Part shown: one piece after another, positions 1 through 7,863 of the stretch
How the letters are laid out: the number at the start of each line of letters is the position of its first letter
How positions within the stretch are numbered: the stretch's first letter is position 1
Origin: Bacteroidota bacterium
GTDB lineage: Bacteria > Bacteroidota > Bacteroidia > Bacteroidales > Paludibacteraceae
NCBI GenBank assembly: GCA_023459355.1
Contig: JAEWUM010000053.1
Coordinates: 1-64,000 of the forward strand
Direction of reading: 5' to 3'
Length of the DNA: 64,000 bases
The notes under the pieces: model-generated
Seen by the model: only the letters and a program-made list of their open reading frames with translations
What the model was told of the DNA's origin: nothing
The model's database searches: none
Program-made: the position numbers and the translations under genes

Positions 1-1
1 G

Positions 2-412
2 CCGGGAGTACCCTCCGAGTCGGGGATTCTATTGGATTTGATAAAGACTTATGCCGCTTCTAAAAGCATATTGGGTGTTTGTTTGGGCGAACAAGCCATC
101 GCTGAAGCATTTGGTGGTAAGCTGATAAACCTCCCGGAGGTGCATCATGGTGTAACGTCTGAAATACAATTACTTGATAATGATTTGTTGTTCAGTGATT
201 TGCCGGAAAAAATGACCGTGGGCCGATATCATTCCTGGGCTGTTGAGAAGGAATCTTTGCCCGATTGTTTGAAGGTGACTGCAGTCGATGAGTCTGGCAT
301 GATCATGGCATTGGCGCATAAGCAATTTGATGTGCGGGGTGTACAATTTCATCCGGAATCGGTGCTGACACCGGAAGGGGAGGAGATGTTGAGAAATTGG
401 TTGGAACAGTAA
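2..412 (+). CDS. trpG: Anthranilate synthase component II, glutamine amidotransferase (5' partial)
   Basis: Releases ammonia from glutamine for TrpE, which makes anthranilate in tryptophan synthesis. The gene is cut by the left window edge; 136 residues remain, reading in from the class I glutamine amidotransferase segment PGVPSESG. The catalytic cysteine lies in GVCLGEQAI (Cys codon 80-82); the family consensus more often has His where Glu follows the Gly here. The other catalytic residues are in VQFHPES near the C-terminus. The first candidate start inside the window (TTG at 32) falls within the conserved fold, so it is not the true start. trpD, trpC, trpF and trpA follow on the same strand, which separates this from PabA. 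Identification is firm; only the N-terminus is unknown. Confidence 0.93.
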   Translation, partial: PGVPSESGILLDLIKTYAASKSILGVCLGEQAIAEAFGGKLINLPEVHHGVTSEIQLLDNDLLFSDLPEKMTVGRYHSWAVEKESLPDCLKVTAVDESGMIMALAHKQFDVRGVQFHPESVLTPEGEEMLRNWLEQ

Positions 413-433
413 TTATTAGCGAATATTCAATTG

Positions 434-453
434 CCCCGGGTTTTAACCCGGGG
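434..453. repeat. GC-rich perfect palindrome between trpG and trpD
   Basis: Arms CCCCGGGTT and AACCCGGGG flank a TT centre. A near copy (GGGTTTTAATCCGGGGG) lies after rnfB at 9167-9183, so this is an interspersed element and not a trp-specific signal. It could form a strong hairpin in the trp transcript, but it has no U-tract and so is not a good terminator. Confidence 0.75.
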
Positions 454-501
454 GAAACTTATTTAGAAATACTTGTGTGTTTTGAAAAGTGTTAATATAG
501 T

Positions 502-1497
502 ATGAAACAAATTTTAAACAGATTATTCGATCATCAATCCTTATCGAGGAATGAGGCCACAGAGGTGATGACCAATATGGCAGCAGGATTATACAACGAG
601 GCGCAGATTGCTGCTTTTATCTCGGTGTACCTGATGCGTAGCATTGAATTGGATGAAATCATCGGGTTCAGGGATGCTTTGCTTTCCATGGCTGTGAAGG
701 TTGATTTGTCGGACTTCGGGATTATGGATATTGTAGGGACAGGAGGTGATGGAAAAAACACTTTCAATATCTCAACTGCTGCTTGTTTTGTGGTGGCAGG
801 CGCCGGTTATAAAGTCGCCAAGCATGGTAACTATGGTGCGACATCTGTGAGTGGTTCCTCTAATGTACTCGAATATTTTGGTGCTAAATTTACTACAGAT
901 GAGATAGTTTTGAAAACATCATTAGAACGTACGGGTTTTGCTTATTTGCATGCACCTATTTTCAATCCTGCGATGAAACATGTGGCGCCGGTGAGGAAAA
1001 ATCTGGGTGTGCGAACATTCTTCAATGTGCTCGGACCCCTTATCAATCCGGCGCAACCCAAATATCAGTGTTTGGGTGTTTATAACCTGAAGATGATGCG
1101 GTTGTATAGCTATATCTATCAACGTTTAGGTGCTCAGTATAGCATCGTACACAGCTTGGATGGTTATGATGAAATATCGCTAACAGATACCACTAAGGTA
1201 GTAAACAATACAGGCGAATTTATTTTTACTCCGGAAGAATTGGGCTTTAATAAGATTGAACAACAGGCTTTATGGGGCGGTGCAACTGTACAGGATGCTG
1301 CGGCAATTTTCCTGAATGTGCTTGAGAATAAAGCTTCAACTGCACAAAGAGATGCGGTGATTATCAATGCCGCTTTGGCAATCCAGACCCGTTGTCCGCT
1401 TAAATCAATCGAAGATTGTAAAACAGAAGCCATGGAATCGCTGCAAAGTGGAGCGGCAATCAATGCGTTTCGGAAATTTATTGAAATATACAATTAA
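502..1497 (+). CDS. trpD: Anthranilate phosphoribosyltransferase
   Basis: Transfers phosphoribosyl from PRPP to anthranilate, the second step of the tryptophan branch. The 331-residue protein has normal family length. The PRPP loop GTGGDGKNTFNIST starts at residue 79, and KHGNYGATSVSG at about 107-118 supplies the anthranilate/PRPP-binding region; HVAPVRKNLGVRTFFNVLGP is the second conserved block. It starts at an ATG 89 nt after trpG, across a GC-rich palindrome, and is followed by trpC. It is a stand-alone TrpD, not a TrpG-TrpD fusion. Identification is secure from motifs and operon context. Confidence 0.96.
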   Translation: MKQILNRLFDHQSLSRNEATEVMTNMAAGLYNEAQIAAFISVYLMRSIELDEIIGFRDALLSMAVKVDLSDFGIMDIVGTGGDGKNTFNISTAACFVVAGAGYKVAKHGNYGATSVSGSSNVLEYFGAKFTTDEIVLKTSLERTGFAYLHAPIFNPAMKHVAPVRKNLGVRTFFNVLGPLINPAQPKYQCLGVYNLKMMRLYSYIYQRLGAQYSIVHSLDGYDEISLTDTTKVVNNTGEFIFTPEELGFNKIEQQALWGGATVQDAAAIFLNVLENKASTAQRDAVIINAALAIQTRCPLKSIEDCKTEAMESLQSGAAINAFRKFIEIYN

Positions 1498-1509
1498 CAG
1501 AAAACGTAG

Positions 1510-1528
1510 GGGCGCAACCCTTGCGCCC
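1510..1528. repeat. GC-rich hairpin between trpD and trpC
   Basis: Arms GGGCGCAA and TTGCGCCC pair perfectly around a CCC loop. The GGGGCG..CGCCCC style matches the palindrome at 33086-33106. There is no U-tract, so it looks like an interspersed repeat rather than a terminator inside the operon. Confidence 0.7.
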
Positions 1529-1551
1529 AAATAATGTATAATTAAGGAGGC

Positions 1552-2346
1552 ATGACGATATTAGACAACATAATTGCAGATAAAAAAACAGAAGTTGCAA
1601 ATCGTAAAAAAATAGTAACGATTGACGATTTACGAACTGCACCCTATTTCAGTAGAAAATGCATTTCTCTGAAAGACAGATTGATTGCATCATCTTCAGG
1701 CATTATAGCGGAGTTTAAAAGAAAATCACCTTCAAAAGGCTGGATACATGAAGAGGCCGATGTGGTGGAAATTACTTCCGGATATGATGAAGCAGGAGCT
1801 GCCGGCATTTCTGTTTTGACCGACAGTAAGTATTTCGGCGGCGTACCCGAAGATTTGACTGTTGCTCGACCGCATGTGCATTGCCCCATCCTGCGCAAGG
1901 ACTTTATCATTGATGTTTATCAGCTGTTTGAAGCAAAAGCGATGGGAGCTGATGTGATTTTACTGATTGCAGCGGCGTTAACAGTAGATGATACGCTTGA
2001 GCTTGCCCGACAGGCAAAAGCATTGTCGCTGGAAGTGTTGTTGGAAATTCATAACAGGGAAGAACTTGTGCATATCAATGATTTTGTGGATATGGTAGGT
2101 GTGAACAACCGTAATTTAAAAACGTTTGAAGTCAGCACGGATGTTTCGCTTGAACTGGCAGGATTGATTCCGGATCAATTTGTCAAAATCAGTGAAAGTG
2201 GCATTTCTTCTCCTGAAACGGTTAATGTGCTTAAAAACGCAGGATATCAGGGTTTTCTGATGGGTGAGAACTTCATGAAAGAACTAAATCCTGCAAAAGC
2301 ATTAACCAGTTTTGTTGAGAAACTAAAAAAACAAACTAATCACTGA
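1552..2346 (+). CDS. trpC: Indole-3-glycerol-phosphate synthase
   Basis: Closes the ring of CdRP to give indole-3-glycerol phosphate. The 264-residue TIM barrel carries the expected motifs: EFKRKSPSKG (residues 54-63), LRKDFIID with the catalytic Lys near 116, EVLLEIHNREEL, GVNNRNLKTF and ISESGISS. The N-terminus MTILDNIIADK matches the family start, so ATG 1552 is right. AAGGAGG stands at 1544-1550, only one base before the ATG, too close for normal Shine-Dalgarno pairing. The TGA stop lies within a degenerate ACTAACC-type repeat that fills the gap to trpF. Confidence 0.96.
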   Translation: MTILDNIIADKKTEVANRKKIVTIDDLRTAPYFSRKCISLKDRLIASSSGIIAEFKRKSPSKGWIHEEADVVEITSGYDEAGAAGISVLTDSKYFGGVPEDLTVARPHVHCPILRKDFIIDVYQLFEAKAMGADVILLIAAALTVDDTLELARQAKALSLEVLLEIHNREELVHINDFVDMVGVNNRNLKTFEVSTDVSLELAGLIPDQFVKISESGISSPETVNVLKNAGYQGFLMGENFMKELNPAKALTSFVEKLKKQTNH

Positions 2347-2362
2347 CCACTAACCACTCACC
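2341..2362. repeat. ACTAACCACT-family degenerate repeat at the trpC-trpF junction
   Basis: Reads CACTGACCACTAACCACTCA, overlapping the trpC stop codon. Related words occur at 12952-12979, 13556-13618 and 16944-17012, so this belongs to an interspersed low-complexity family. Confidence 0.65.
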
Positions 2363-2372
2363 ACATGAAAAA

Positions 2373-3002
2373 ATGAATGTTTTAATTAAAATATGCGGCA
2401 TGCGCGATGCTGACAACATACGTGAAGTGTTGACACTTACTCCTGATTTAATGGGATTCATTTTCTATCCCAAATCTCCGAGGTATGTAGCATCACCTGA
2501 AGCGCTAAAGCATATCAGATTTGGTCAGAACACGACAAAAACCGGGGTTTTTGTCAATGCTTCCGAAGAAGATATCATGCAAAAGGTGGAATTATACGAT
2601 TTGCAGGCAGTACAGTTACATGGAAATGAGTCAGCCGAACTTTGCAGTTCCCTGAAAAGTAGAGGTTTAATAGTGTTGAAAGCTTTTCAGATACATTCAG
2701 CTGAAGACTTTAAAAATGCAGTGCGTTATAATCGTCAGGTCGATTATTTCTTGTTTGATACGAAGACAGCTTCTTATGGGGGATCAGGCTCCAAGTTTGA
2801 CTGGAGTTTACTTGATGCTTATCATGGAGATACCCCTTTTTTCCTCAGTGGGGGAATTGGTCCGGATGATGCCTGCGAGATACAAAAGATTAATCATCCA
2901 TATTTCAGGGGAGTTGATTTAAACAGCAGATTCGAAACTGCTCCGGCGTTCAAAGATTATGAATTATTACAACAATTTATCAAACAGCTTAACGAGTTAT
3001 GA
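2373..3002 (+). CDS. trpF: Phosphoribosylanthranilate isomerase
   Basis: Converts phosphoribosyl-anthranilate to CdRP. The 209-residue protein opens with KICGMRD (catalytic Cys), followed by MGFIFYPKSPRYV, GVFVNA, VQLHGNES, FLFDTK (catalytic Asp region), GGSGSKFDW and FLSGGIGPDD, all standard TrpF blocks. Its stop overlaps the trpA start in an ATGA arrangement (2999-3002), which suggests translational coupling. It is a separate gene here and not fused to trpC. Confidence 0.96.
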   Translation: MNVLIKICGMRDADNIREVLTLTPDLMGFIFYPKSPRYVASPEALKHIRFGQNTTKTGVFVNASEEDIMQKVELYDLQAVQLHGNESAELCSSLKSRGLIVLKAFQIHSAEDFKNAVRYNRQVDYFLFDTKTASYGGSGSKFDWSLLDAYHGDTPFFLSGGIGPDDACEIQKINHPYFRGVDLNSRFETAPAFKDYELLQQFIKQLNEL

Positions 3003-3769
3003 ATAGAATTAATCAATTGTTCGAAAAAAAACAGAAAAATATTCTTTCAGTTTATTTTACAGCCGGTTTCCCACAATTAGAAGATACAGTGCCGGTACTA
3101 AAAGCATTACAGGCAAATGGTGTTGATTTGGTCGAAATAGGGATTCCGTTTTCCGATCCGATGGCTGACGGACCTGTTATACAGCAGTCGAGCCATGAAG
3201 CCCTGCAAAATGGCATGAGTATTCGCAAGTTGTTTAGTCAGCTGACCGATATACGCCGGGAAATCCAAATTCCATTGGTGATGATGGGTTATCTCAATCC
3301 TGTGATGCAATTCGGGTTTGAGAATTTTTGCCGGGAATGCAGTCGGGTTGGTGTGGATGGCATGATTATACCAGATCTCCCTATGTCGGATTATCTGCAT
3401 GAGTATAAGGCCATAGCTGATAAGTACGATCTGAAATTCATCTTCCTGATTACGCCCGAGACATCAGAGGAGAGAATCCGTGAAATTGATGAGCATACAA
3501 ACGGATTTATCTACATGGTTTCTTCGGCAGCCGTGACCGGCACTCAGCAATCGTTCGACAGTCGCATTGCCTATTTCAACCGCATCAATGCCATGGGATT
3601 GAAAAATCCAAGGTTGATTGGTTTTGGGGTTTCTAATAAAGCAACCCTCGAAATGGTCAATCAACATGCCTCAGGAGCAATTATAGGTTCGGCTTTCATC
3701 AAAACACTGGGAGAACAGCATCAAATTGACACTGCCGTAAAAGTTTTGTTGGATAATCTCAAAAAATAG
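2999..3769 (+). CDS. trpA: Tryptophan synthase alpha subunit
   Basis: Cleaves indole-3-glycerol phosphate to indole, which channels to TrpB. The 256-residue barrel shows YFTAGFP, GVDLVEIGIPFSDPMADGP (containing the two catalytic acids, Glu and Asp), GMIIPDLP, FIYMVSSAAVTGTQ and IGFGVSN. It is the last gene of the visible trp cluster; trpB is not downstream, so it must lie to the left of the window with trpE. The predicted promoter of the following channel gene sits over its 3' end. Confidence 0.96.
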   Translation: MNRINQLFEKKQKNILSVYFTAGFPQLEDTVPVLKALQANGVDLVEIGIPFSDPMADGPVIQQSSHEALQNGMSIRKLFSQLTDIRREIQIPLVMMGYLNPVMQFGFENFCRECSRVGVDGMIIPDLPMSDYLHEYKAIADKYDLKFIFLITPETSEERIREIDEHTNGFIYMVSSAAVTGTQQSFDSRIAYFNRINAMGLKNPRLIGFGVSNKATLEMVNQHASGAIIGSAFIKTLGEQHQIDTAVKVLLDNLKK

Positions 3770-3778
3770 TTATTTTTG
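3749..3778 (+). promoter_or_regulatory. Predicted Bacteroidota promoter for the MscS-type gene
   Basis: TTG at 3749-3751, a 19-nt spacer and TATTTTTG at 3771-3778 fit the TTTG / TAnnTTTG consensus. The predicted start of transcription is about 3785, just ahead of the ATG at 3803. This also argues against a TTG codon at 3776 as translation start, because that codon lies inside the -7 element. Confidence 0.55.
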
Positions 3779-3802
3779 TCAGGTAATCAAATTCTGACTG
3801 CC

Positions 3803-5428
3803 ATGAGAAAATTCCTGTATTTGTTCTTTTTTTTGTGCACATTCTTTGTAGTCAATACATTTGCACAAAATACTCCACCTGACCAATTGACCGTTACAGC
3901 AACGGGTAGCGAAAATAAAAAAGCTTATCCGGTGATTTTTTATACAGATACTTTGTTTTTTGTTGAAAACCGACTGGCATCCCTGACTGCTGAAGAAAGA
4001 GCAGATAAAATTACCTCAAGGCTTGAAAAAATATTTGATGATGACTACTCAAGTATCAATAAGATTGCTGCATCTCAAAGCGGAAATTATGTGGATATTA
4101 TATGTGGTGAAACGATCATCATGAGTATATCGGAAGATGATGCTATAAGTAAGGGAATCAGTAGTCAGGAACTGGCAGATGAATACATTAAGCTGATTCA
4201 GGCAGCATTTGAAGAAGCCCGGAAAGACAGAAGTTTTCTTACTGTAATCATTCGTGTCGGCCTGGTGTTGTTGGTATTGGCAGGGATCTGGTTGATAATC
4301 AGATTTATTAAGCTTGGACATCAGTATGTTGAAAAACGGATATCAGATAAAAAGGAGAAATGGCTTAAGAGTCTTTCTTATAAAGACTATACTTTTCTGA
4401 CAGCTGAACAGGAGTTAAATGTTGTTTTTGGGTTGTTGAAGATATTGAAATGGGCAATCATAATTATCCTGGTTTACCTTTTACTTCCATTGATTTTCAG
4501 TATTTTCCCTTTTTCAAGAGGATGGGCGACAACCTTATTTGAATTAATCTGGAGTCCGTTAAAGAATATCATGATTTCAATCTGGAATTATCTGCCAAAT
4601 TTGTTTACAATAATCGTGATCTATTTTGTGTTTAATTATCTGATAAAATTTGTAAAATACATTTTTACAGAGATTGAAGCTGAAAAATTAAAAATTTCCG
4701 GTTTTCATGCAGATTGGGCTATACCAACTTTTAGTATAATTAAATTTCTTTTGTATGCGTTTATGTTGGTTATGATTTTCCCAAAATTACCAGGTTCAAA
4801 CTCGCCTATTTTCCAGGGAGTTTCTGTGTTCCTGGGCTTGTTGGTGTCTTTGGGGTCATCAAGTGCAATCAGTAATATGGTAGCCGGATTGGTGATTACT
4901 TACATGCGTCCGTTTAAAATAGGCGACCGGATAAAATTGGGTGATGTTACCGGAAATGTGGTAGAAAAAACCCTGCTGGTTACACGTTTAAGGACCATTA
5001 AAAATGAAGAAATAACGATTCCTAATTCAGCCGTTTTATCGGGTAATACAACTAATTATTCTGCGATGGCGAAAGAAGAGGGGTTAATTATACATACGAC
5101 AGTCACAATCGGATACGATGTGCACTGGAAGACAATGCATGAAGCCTTGTTGGAGGCTGCTGCCAGGACTGGAAGCCTGATGCAAAATAAAAAACCTTTC
5201 GTATTGCAAACCAGTCTTGATGATTTTTATGTGTCATATCAATTAAACGTATACACATCCGAGTCGAATGCACTGGCCCCGATTTATTCAGAATTACATC
5301 AACATATTTTGGATATATGCGCCGAAAAAGGTATTGAAATCATGTCGCCGCATTACCGGGCTGAAAGAGATGGCAATGAGTCAACTATCCCCAAGCCGGT
5401 TGAAGATTCAAAGAGCGTAAAAAAATAA
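3803..5428 (+). CDS. MscS-family mechanosensitive channel with N-terminal signal peptide
   Basis: Inner-membrane channel that opens under membrane tension to release osmolytes. ATG 3803 gives a clean signal peptide ending near VNTFAQ; the longer in-frame TTG would add nine residues before it. About 130 periplasmic residues follow, then several membrane segments (near LTVIIRVGLVLLVLAGIWL, AIIIILVYLLLPLIF, FTIIVIYFVFNYLI, IIKFLLYAFMLVMIF). The MscS pore and beta domain are clear: GVSVFLGLLVSLGSSSAISN, then MRPFKIGDRIKLGDVTGNV and ITIPNSAVLSG. At 541 residues it is larger than MscS itself, as in MscM-like relatives. It has its own predicted promoter and does not depend on the trp operon. Confidence 0.88.
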   Translation: MRKFLYLFFFLCTFFVVNTFAQNTPPDQLTVTATGSENKKAYPVIFYTDTLFFVENRLASLTAEERADKITSRLEKIFDDDYSSINKIAASQSGNYVDIICGETIIMSISEDDAISKGISSQELADEYIKLIQAAFEEARKDRSFLTVIIRVGLVLLVLAGIWLIIRFIKLGHQYVEKRISDKKEKWLKSLSYKDYTFLTAEQELNVVFGLLKILKWAIIIILVYLLLPLIFSIFPFSRGWATTLFELIWSPLKNIMISIWNYLPNLFTIIVIYFVFNYLIKFVKYIFTEIEAEKLKISGFHADWAIPTFSIIKFLLYAFMLVMIFPKLPGSNSPIFQGVSVFLGLLVSLGSSSAISNMVAGLVITYMRPFKIGDRIKLGDVTGNVVEKTLLVTRLRTIKNEEITIPNSAVLSGNTTNYSAMAKEEGLIIHTTVTIGYDVHWKTMHEALLEAAARTGSLMQNKKPFVLQTSLDDFYVSYQLNVYTSESNALAPIYSELHQHILDICAEKGIEIMSPHYRAERDGNESTIPKPVEDSKSVKK

Positions 5429-5435
5429 GATGAAG

Positions 5436-5467
5436 TTTGTATAATCAAAAAACATTTTTTATCTTTG
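5436..5467 (+). promoter_or_regulatory. Predicted promoter of rplU-rpmA
   Basis: TTTG at 5436-5439, a 20-nt spacer and TATCTTTG at 5460-5467 match the Bacteroidota consensus fully. Transcription would start near 5474 and leave a leader of about 70 nt before rplU. Confidence 0.7.
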
Positions 5468-5473
5468 CGCTCC

Positions 5474-5546
5474 GTTTCGAAGAGGGTTTTAAGCAGCGCT
5501 GCCTCAGGCAACTCACCTTCCCGATGTAATTATAATACACAATAAG
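5474..5546 (+). promoter_or_regulatory. Structured 5' leader of rplU, possible autoregulatory site
   Basis: The leader contains the palindrome GCAGCGCTGC (5493-5502) overlapping the small hairpin GCCTCAGGC (5501-5509), two mutually exclusive folds. Ribosomal protein operons are often controlled through such leaders, but no specific known motif was recognised, so regulation is inference. Confidence 0.3.
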
Positions 5547-5861
5547 ATGTACGCAATTGTAGAAATTTTGGGTCAGCAGTTCAAGGTGGAAGCCGGAAAA
5601 AAACTGTATGTACACCGCATGAATGAAGCTGAAATTGCTTCAGAAGTTGAGTTTGATAAAGTTTTGCTCGTTGACAATGCCGGTGCAGTTACTGTAGGTA
5701 CTCCCGTAGTGGAAGGTGCAAAAGTGGTTTGTGAAGTGGTATCGCACCTGCGTGGTGAAAAAGTGATTGTTTTTCATAAAAAACGTCGCAAGGGATATCG
5801 CAAACGCAACGGTCACCGTCAGGATTTTACCGAGTTGAAAATTAAAGAGATTGTAGCTTAA
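5547..5861 (+). CDS. rplU: 50S ribosomal protein L21
   Basis: Large-subunit protein that binds 23S rRNA. The 104-residue product starts MYAIVEILGQQFKVE and ends with the basic RNA-binding block KVIVFHKKRRKGYRKRNGHRQ followed by FTELKIKEI, both typical of bL21. It is followed 24 nt later by rpmA, the usual partner, and preceded by a consensus promoter and short leader. No oddities are seen. Confidence 0.97.
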   Translation: MYAIVEILGQQFKVEAGKKLYVHRMNEAEIASEVEFDKVLLVDNAGAVTVGTPVVEGAKVVCEVVSHLRGEKVIVFHKKRRKGYRKRNGHRQDFTELKIKEIVA

Positions 5862-5885
5862 TTAACCGATTAAAAATTAGAGAAA

Positions 5886-6149
5886 ATGGCACATAAGAAA
5901 GGAGTTGGTAGCTCGAAGAACGGTCGTGAATCGGAAAGTAAGCGACTTGGAGTAAAAGTTTACGGTGGTCAGTTTGCCAAAGCAGGTAATATCATCGTTC
6001 GTCAGCGCGGAACAGTACACCACCCGGGTGAAAACATGGGATTGGGTAAAGATCATACTTTATTCGCATTGGTTGACGGTATCGTGGAATTCAGAAAGAA
6101 AAGAGACAATAAATCTTACGTTTCTGTAAAACCTATCGAAGCGAATTAA
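5886..6149 (+). CDS. rpmA: 50S ribosomal protein L27
   Basis: Protein near the peptidyl-transferase centre. The 87-residue product begins MAHKKGVGSSKNGRESESKR and contains LGVKVYGGQ, GNIIVRQRGTVHHPGENMG and DHTLFAL, as in bL27. The mature-type N-terminus AHKKG appears directly after Met, so no cleavable Firmicutes-type extension is present. A strong intrinsic terminator follows, closing a two-gene operon with rplU. Confidence 0.97.
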   Translation: MAHKKGVGSSKNGRESESKRLGVKVYGGQFAKAGNIIVRQRGTVHHPGENMGLGKDHTLFALVDGIVEFRKKRDNKSYVSVKPIEAN

Positions 6150-6170
6150 TAAGTTTTAAAAAAAATAACG

Positions 6171-6218
6171 AATCTCCTGTTGTTTTACCGTAGTGTAAAA
6201 TTGCGGGAGATTTTTTTT
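6171..6218 (+). terminator. Intrinsic terminator after rpmA
   Basis: Outer arms AATCTCC and GGAGATT enclose an inner stem TTTTAC/GTAAAA, followed by a run of eight T at 6211-6218. Confidence 0.85.
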
Positions 6219-6223
6219 AATTC

Positions 6224-6352
6224 ACCATATAAGTCATATAAGCGACATATAAGTTTTAACTCTTAATAGTAATTGATATACATTATAAAACAGACTGTTT
6301 GTTATAGATTTATTACATCGGGCTTATATGTTACTTATATGACTTAAATGGT
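6224..6352. repeat. Long imperfect inverted repeat of CATATAAG words before serS
   Basis: The left arm (6224-6253) begins ACCATATAAGTCATATAAG and the right arm (6323-6352) ends TTATATGACTTAAATGGT. The reverse complement of the right arm matches the left at about 27 of 30 positions across a 69-nt loop. The right arm lies 17 nt before the serS start; a third copy lies before the secreted sod gene at 57797-57826. Confidence 0.75.
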
Positions 6353-6369
6353 ATAAAAAACACAAAATA

Positions 6370-7641
6370 ATGCTTACACTCAAATACATCACCGAAAATA
6401 CCGCTGAAGTCATAGACCGCTTGGCTAAGAAGCATTTCAAAGCTGAAGAAATTATTGCTCAGGTAGTTGAGCTGGACAAACAACGCAAGCAAACCCAAAC
6501 TGCTGCTGATAATGCCCTGGCACAATCTAATGCTTTGTCGAAAGAAATCGGCATGTTGTTCAAACAGGGTAAAACAGATGAAGCGAATGCAGCCAAAGAA
6601 AAAACAGCTGAGTTGAAAGAAACCATCCGGGAATTGACAGAGAAACAGGCTTCTTATGAGCAACAATTGAATGATTTGTTGGTTCAGATTCCTAATCTGC
6701 CGCATGATTCTGTCCCCGCAGGTAAGTATGCCGAAGACAATGTGATTGAACGGTCGGGTGGGGTTGTGCCTCAATTGCCCGAAGGCGCGATGCCGCACTG
6801 GGATTTAGCTAAAAAGTATGATTTGATTGATTTTGAGTTAGGTGTGAAGATATCAGGTGCTGGTTTTCCTGTTTACAAAGGTAAAGGCGCCCGATTGCAA
6901 CGCGCCCTCATCAATTTCTTCCTCGATCAGGCGCGTGAGGCTGGTTACCTGGAAGTGCAACCGCCCTATGTGGTGAATGCTGCTTCAGGATACGGAACAG
7001 GACAGTTGCCCGATAAAGAGGGACAAATGTATCATGCTACTTTGGATGATTTATACCTGATTCCGACTGCTGAGGTACCGGTGACGAATATTTACCGGGA
7101 TGTAATTCTCAGTGAGAACGAATTACCCATTAAAAATACAGCCTATTCAGCCTGTTTCCGCAGGGAAGCGGGTTCGTATGGCAAAGATGTGCGCGGATTA
7201 AACCGCCTGCATCAGTTTGATAAAGTGGAAATTGTACAGATACAACATCCGGAGAAATCGTATGAATCGCTAGCAGACATGGTGAATTATGTACAAACGC
7301 TGGTTGAAAAATTAGAACTTCCCTGGAGAATTCTTCGTTTGTGTGGTGGCGACATGAGTTTCACCTCTGCATTGACTTTTGATTTTGAAGTATGGTCGGC
7401 TGCGCAGGAACGTTGGTTGGAAGTAAGCTCGGTTTCAAATTTTGAAAACTATCAGGCCAACCGGCTCAAATGCCGTTTCAAAGGAAACGATAAAAAGACC
7501 CAACTTTGTCATACTCTCAATGGTAGTGCACTTGCATTGCCCCGCATCGTAGCGGCATTACTCGAAAACAACCAAACTCCGGATGGAATCAGGATTCCGA
7601 CAGCGCTGGTTTCTTATACAGGATTTGATGTAATAAATTAA
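6370..7641 (+). CDS. serS: Seryl-tRNA synthetase
   Basis: Charges tRNA-Ser (and tRNA-Sec where present). The 423-residue protein has the N-terminal helical coiled-coil arm (residues about 30-110, rich in K, E and Q heptads) that grips the long variable arm of tRNA-Ser, then the class II core: motif 1 near GKGARLQRALINFFL, the serine-pocket TAEVPVTN, motif 2 CFRREAGSYGKDVRGLNRLH, and motif 3 LNGSALALPRIVAALLENNQ. Length and order are standard. It stands alone, flanked by two different families of long inverted repeats. Confidence 0.97.
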   Translation: MLTLKYITENTAEVIDRLAKKHFKAEEIIAQVVELDKQRKQTQTAADNALAQSNALSKEIGMLFKQGKTDEANAAKEKTAELKETIRELTEKQASYEQQLNDLLVQIPNLPHDSVPAGKYAEDNVIERSGGVVPQLPEGAMPHWDLAKKYDLIDFELGVKISGAGFPVYKGKGARLQRALINFFLDQAREAGYLEVQPPYVVNAASGYGTGQLPDKEGQMYHATLDDLYLIPTAEVPVTNIYRDVILSENELPIKNTAYSACFRREAGSYGKDVRGLNRLHQFDKVEIVQIQHPEKSYESLADMVNYVQTLVEKLELPWRILRLCGGDMSFTSALTFDFEVWSAAQERWLEVSSVSNFENYQANRLKCRFKGNDKKTQLCHTLNGSALALPRIVAALLENNQTPDGIRIPTALVSYTGFDVIN

Positions 7642-7782
7642 AGCGGAAAACGGAGAGCGGAGAACGAAAAACGTGCTGTAGTATACTAAGTCAGTTTAAT
7701 CTTGAAATAAAGATTCATCTGAGTAACAAATTTTAGATTAATACAACATTAGTTTTCCGCTCTCCGCTTTCCGCTTTCCGCT
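7642..7782. repeat. Long imperfect inverted repeat of GCGGAAAACGG words after serS
   Basis: The left arm (7642-7673) starts AGCGGAAAACGGAGAGCGG and the right arm (7752-7782) is its imperfect complement ending CCGCTTTCCGCT; about 26 of 31 positions pair across a loop of roughly 78 nt. A single left-arm-like copy sits between rnfD and rnfG (11611-11640). Confidence 0.75.
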
Positions 7783-7803
7783 ATAAATATTTATCATTTA
7801 TTA

Positions 7804-7834
7804 TTGCGGTAATTCAAAATTTATAGTACATTTG
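7804..7834 (+). promoter_or_regulatory. Predicted promoter of the rseC-rnf operon
   Basis: TTG 7804-7806, a 20-nt spacer and TACATTTG 7827-7834. The predicted transcript begins near 7841, so the GTG codon at 7834 cannot be the translation start and ATG 7864 is chosen for the first gene. Confidence 0.65.
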
Positions 7835-7863
7835 TGCCCGAATTGCAATGTCGGGATTACAAA

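Noticed and set aside
7834..7863. GTG start for the rseC-like gene
   Set aside because: The codon is within the TACATTTG promoter element, upstream of the expected transcript start.
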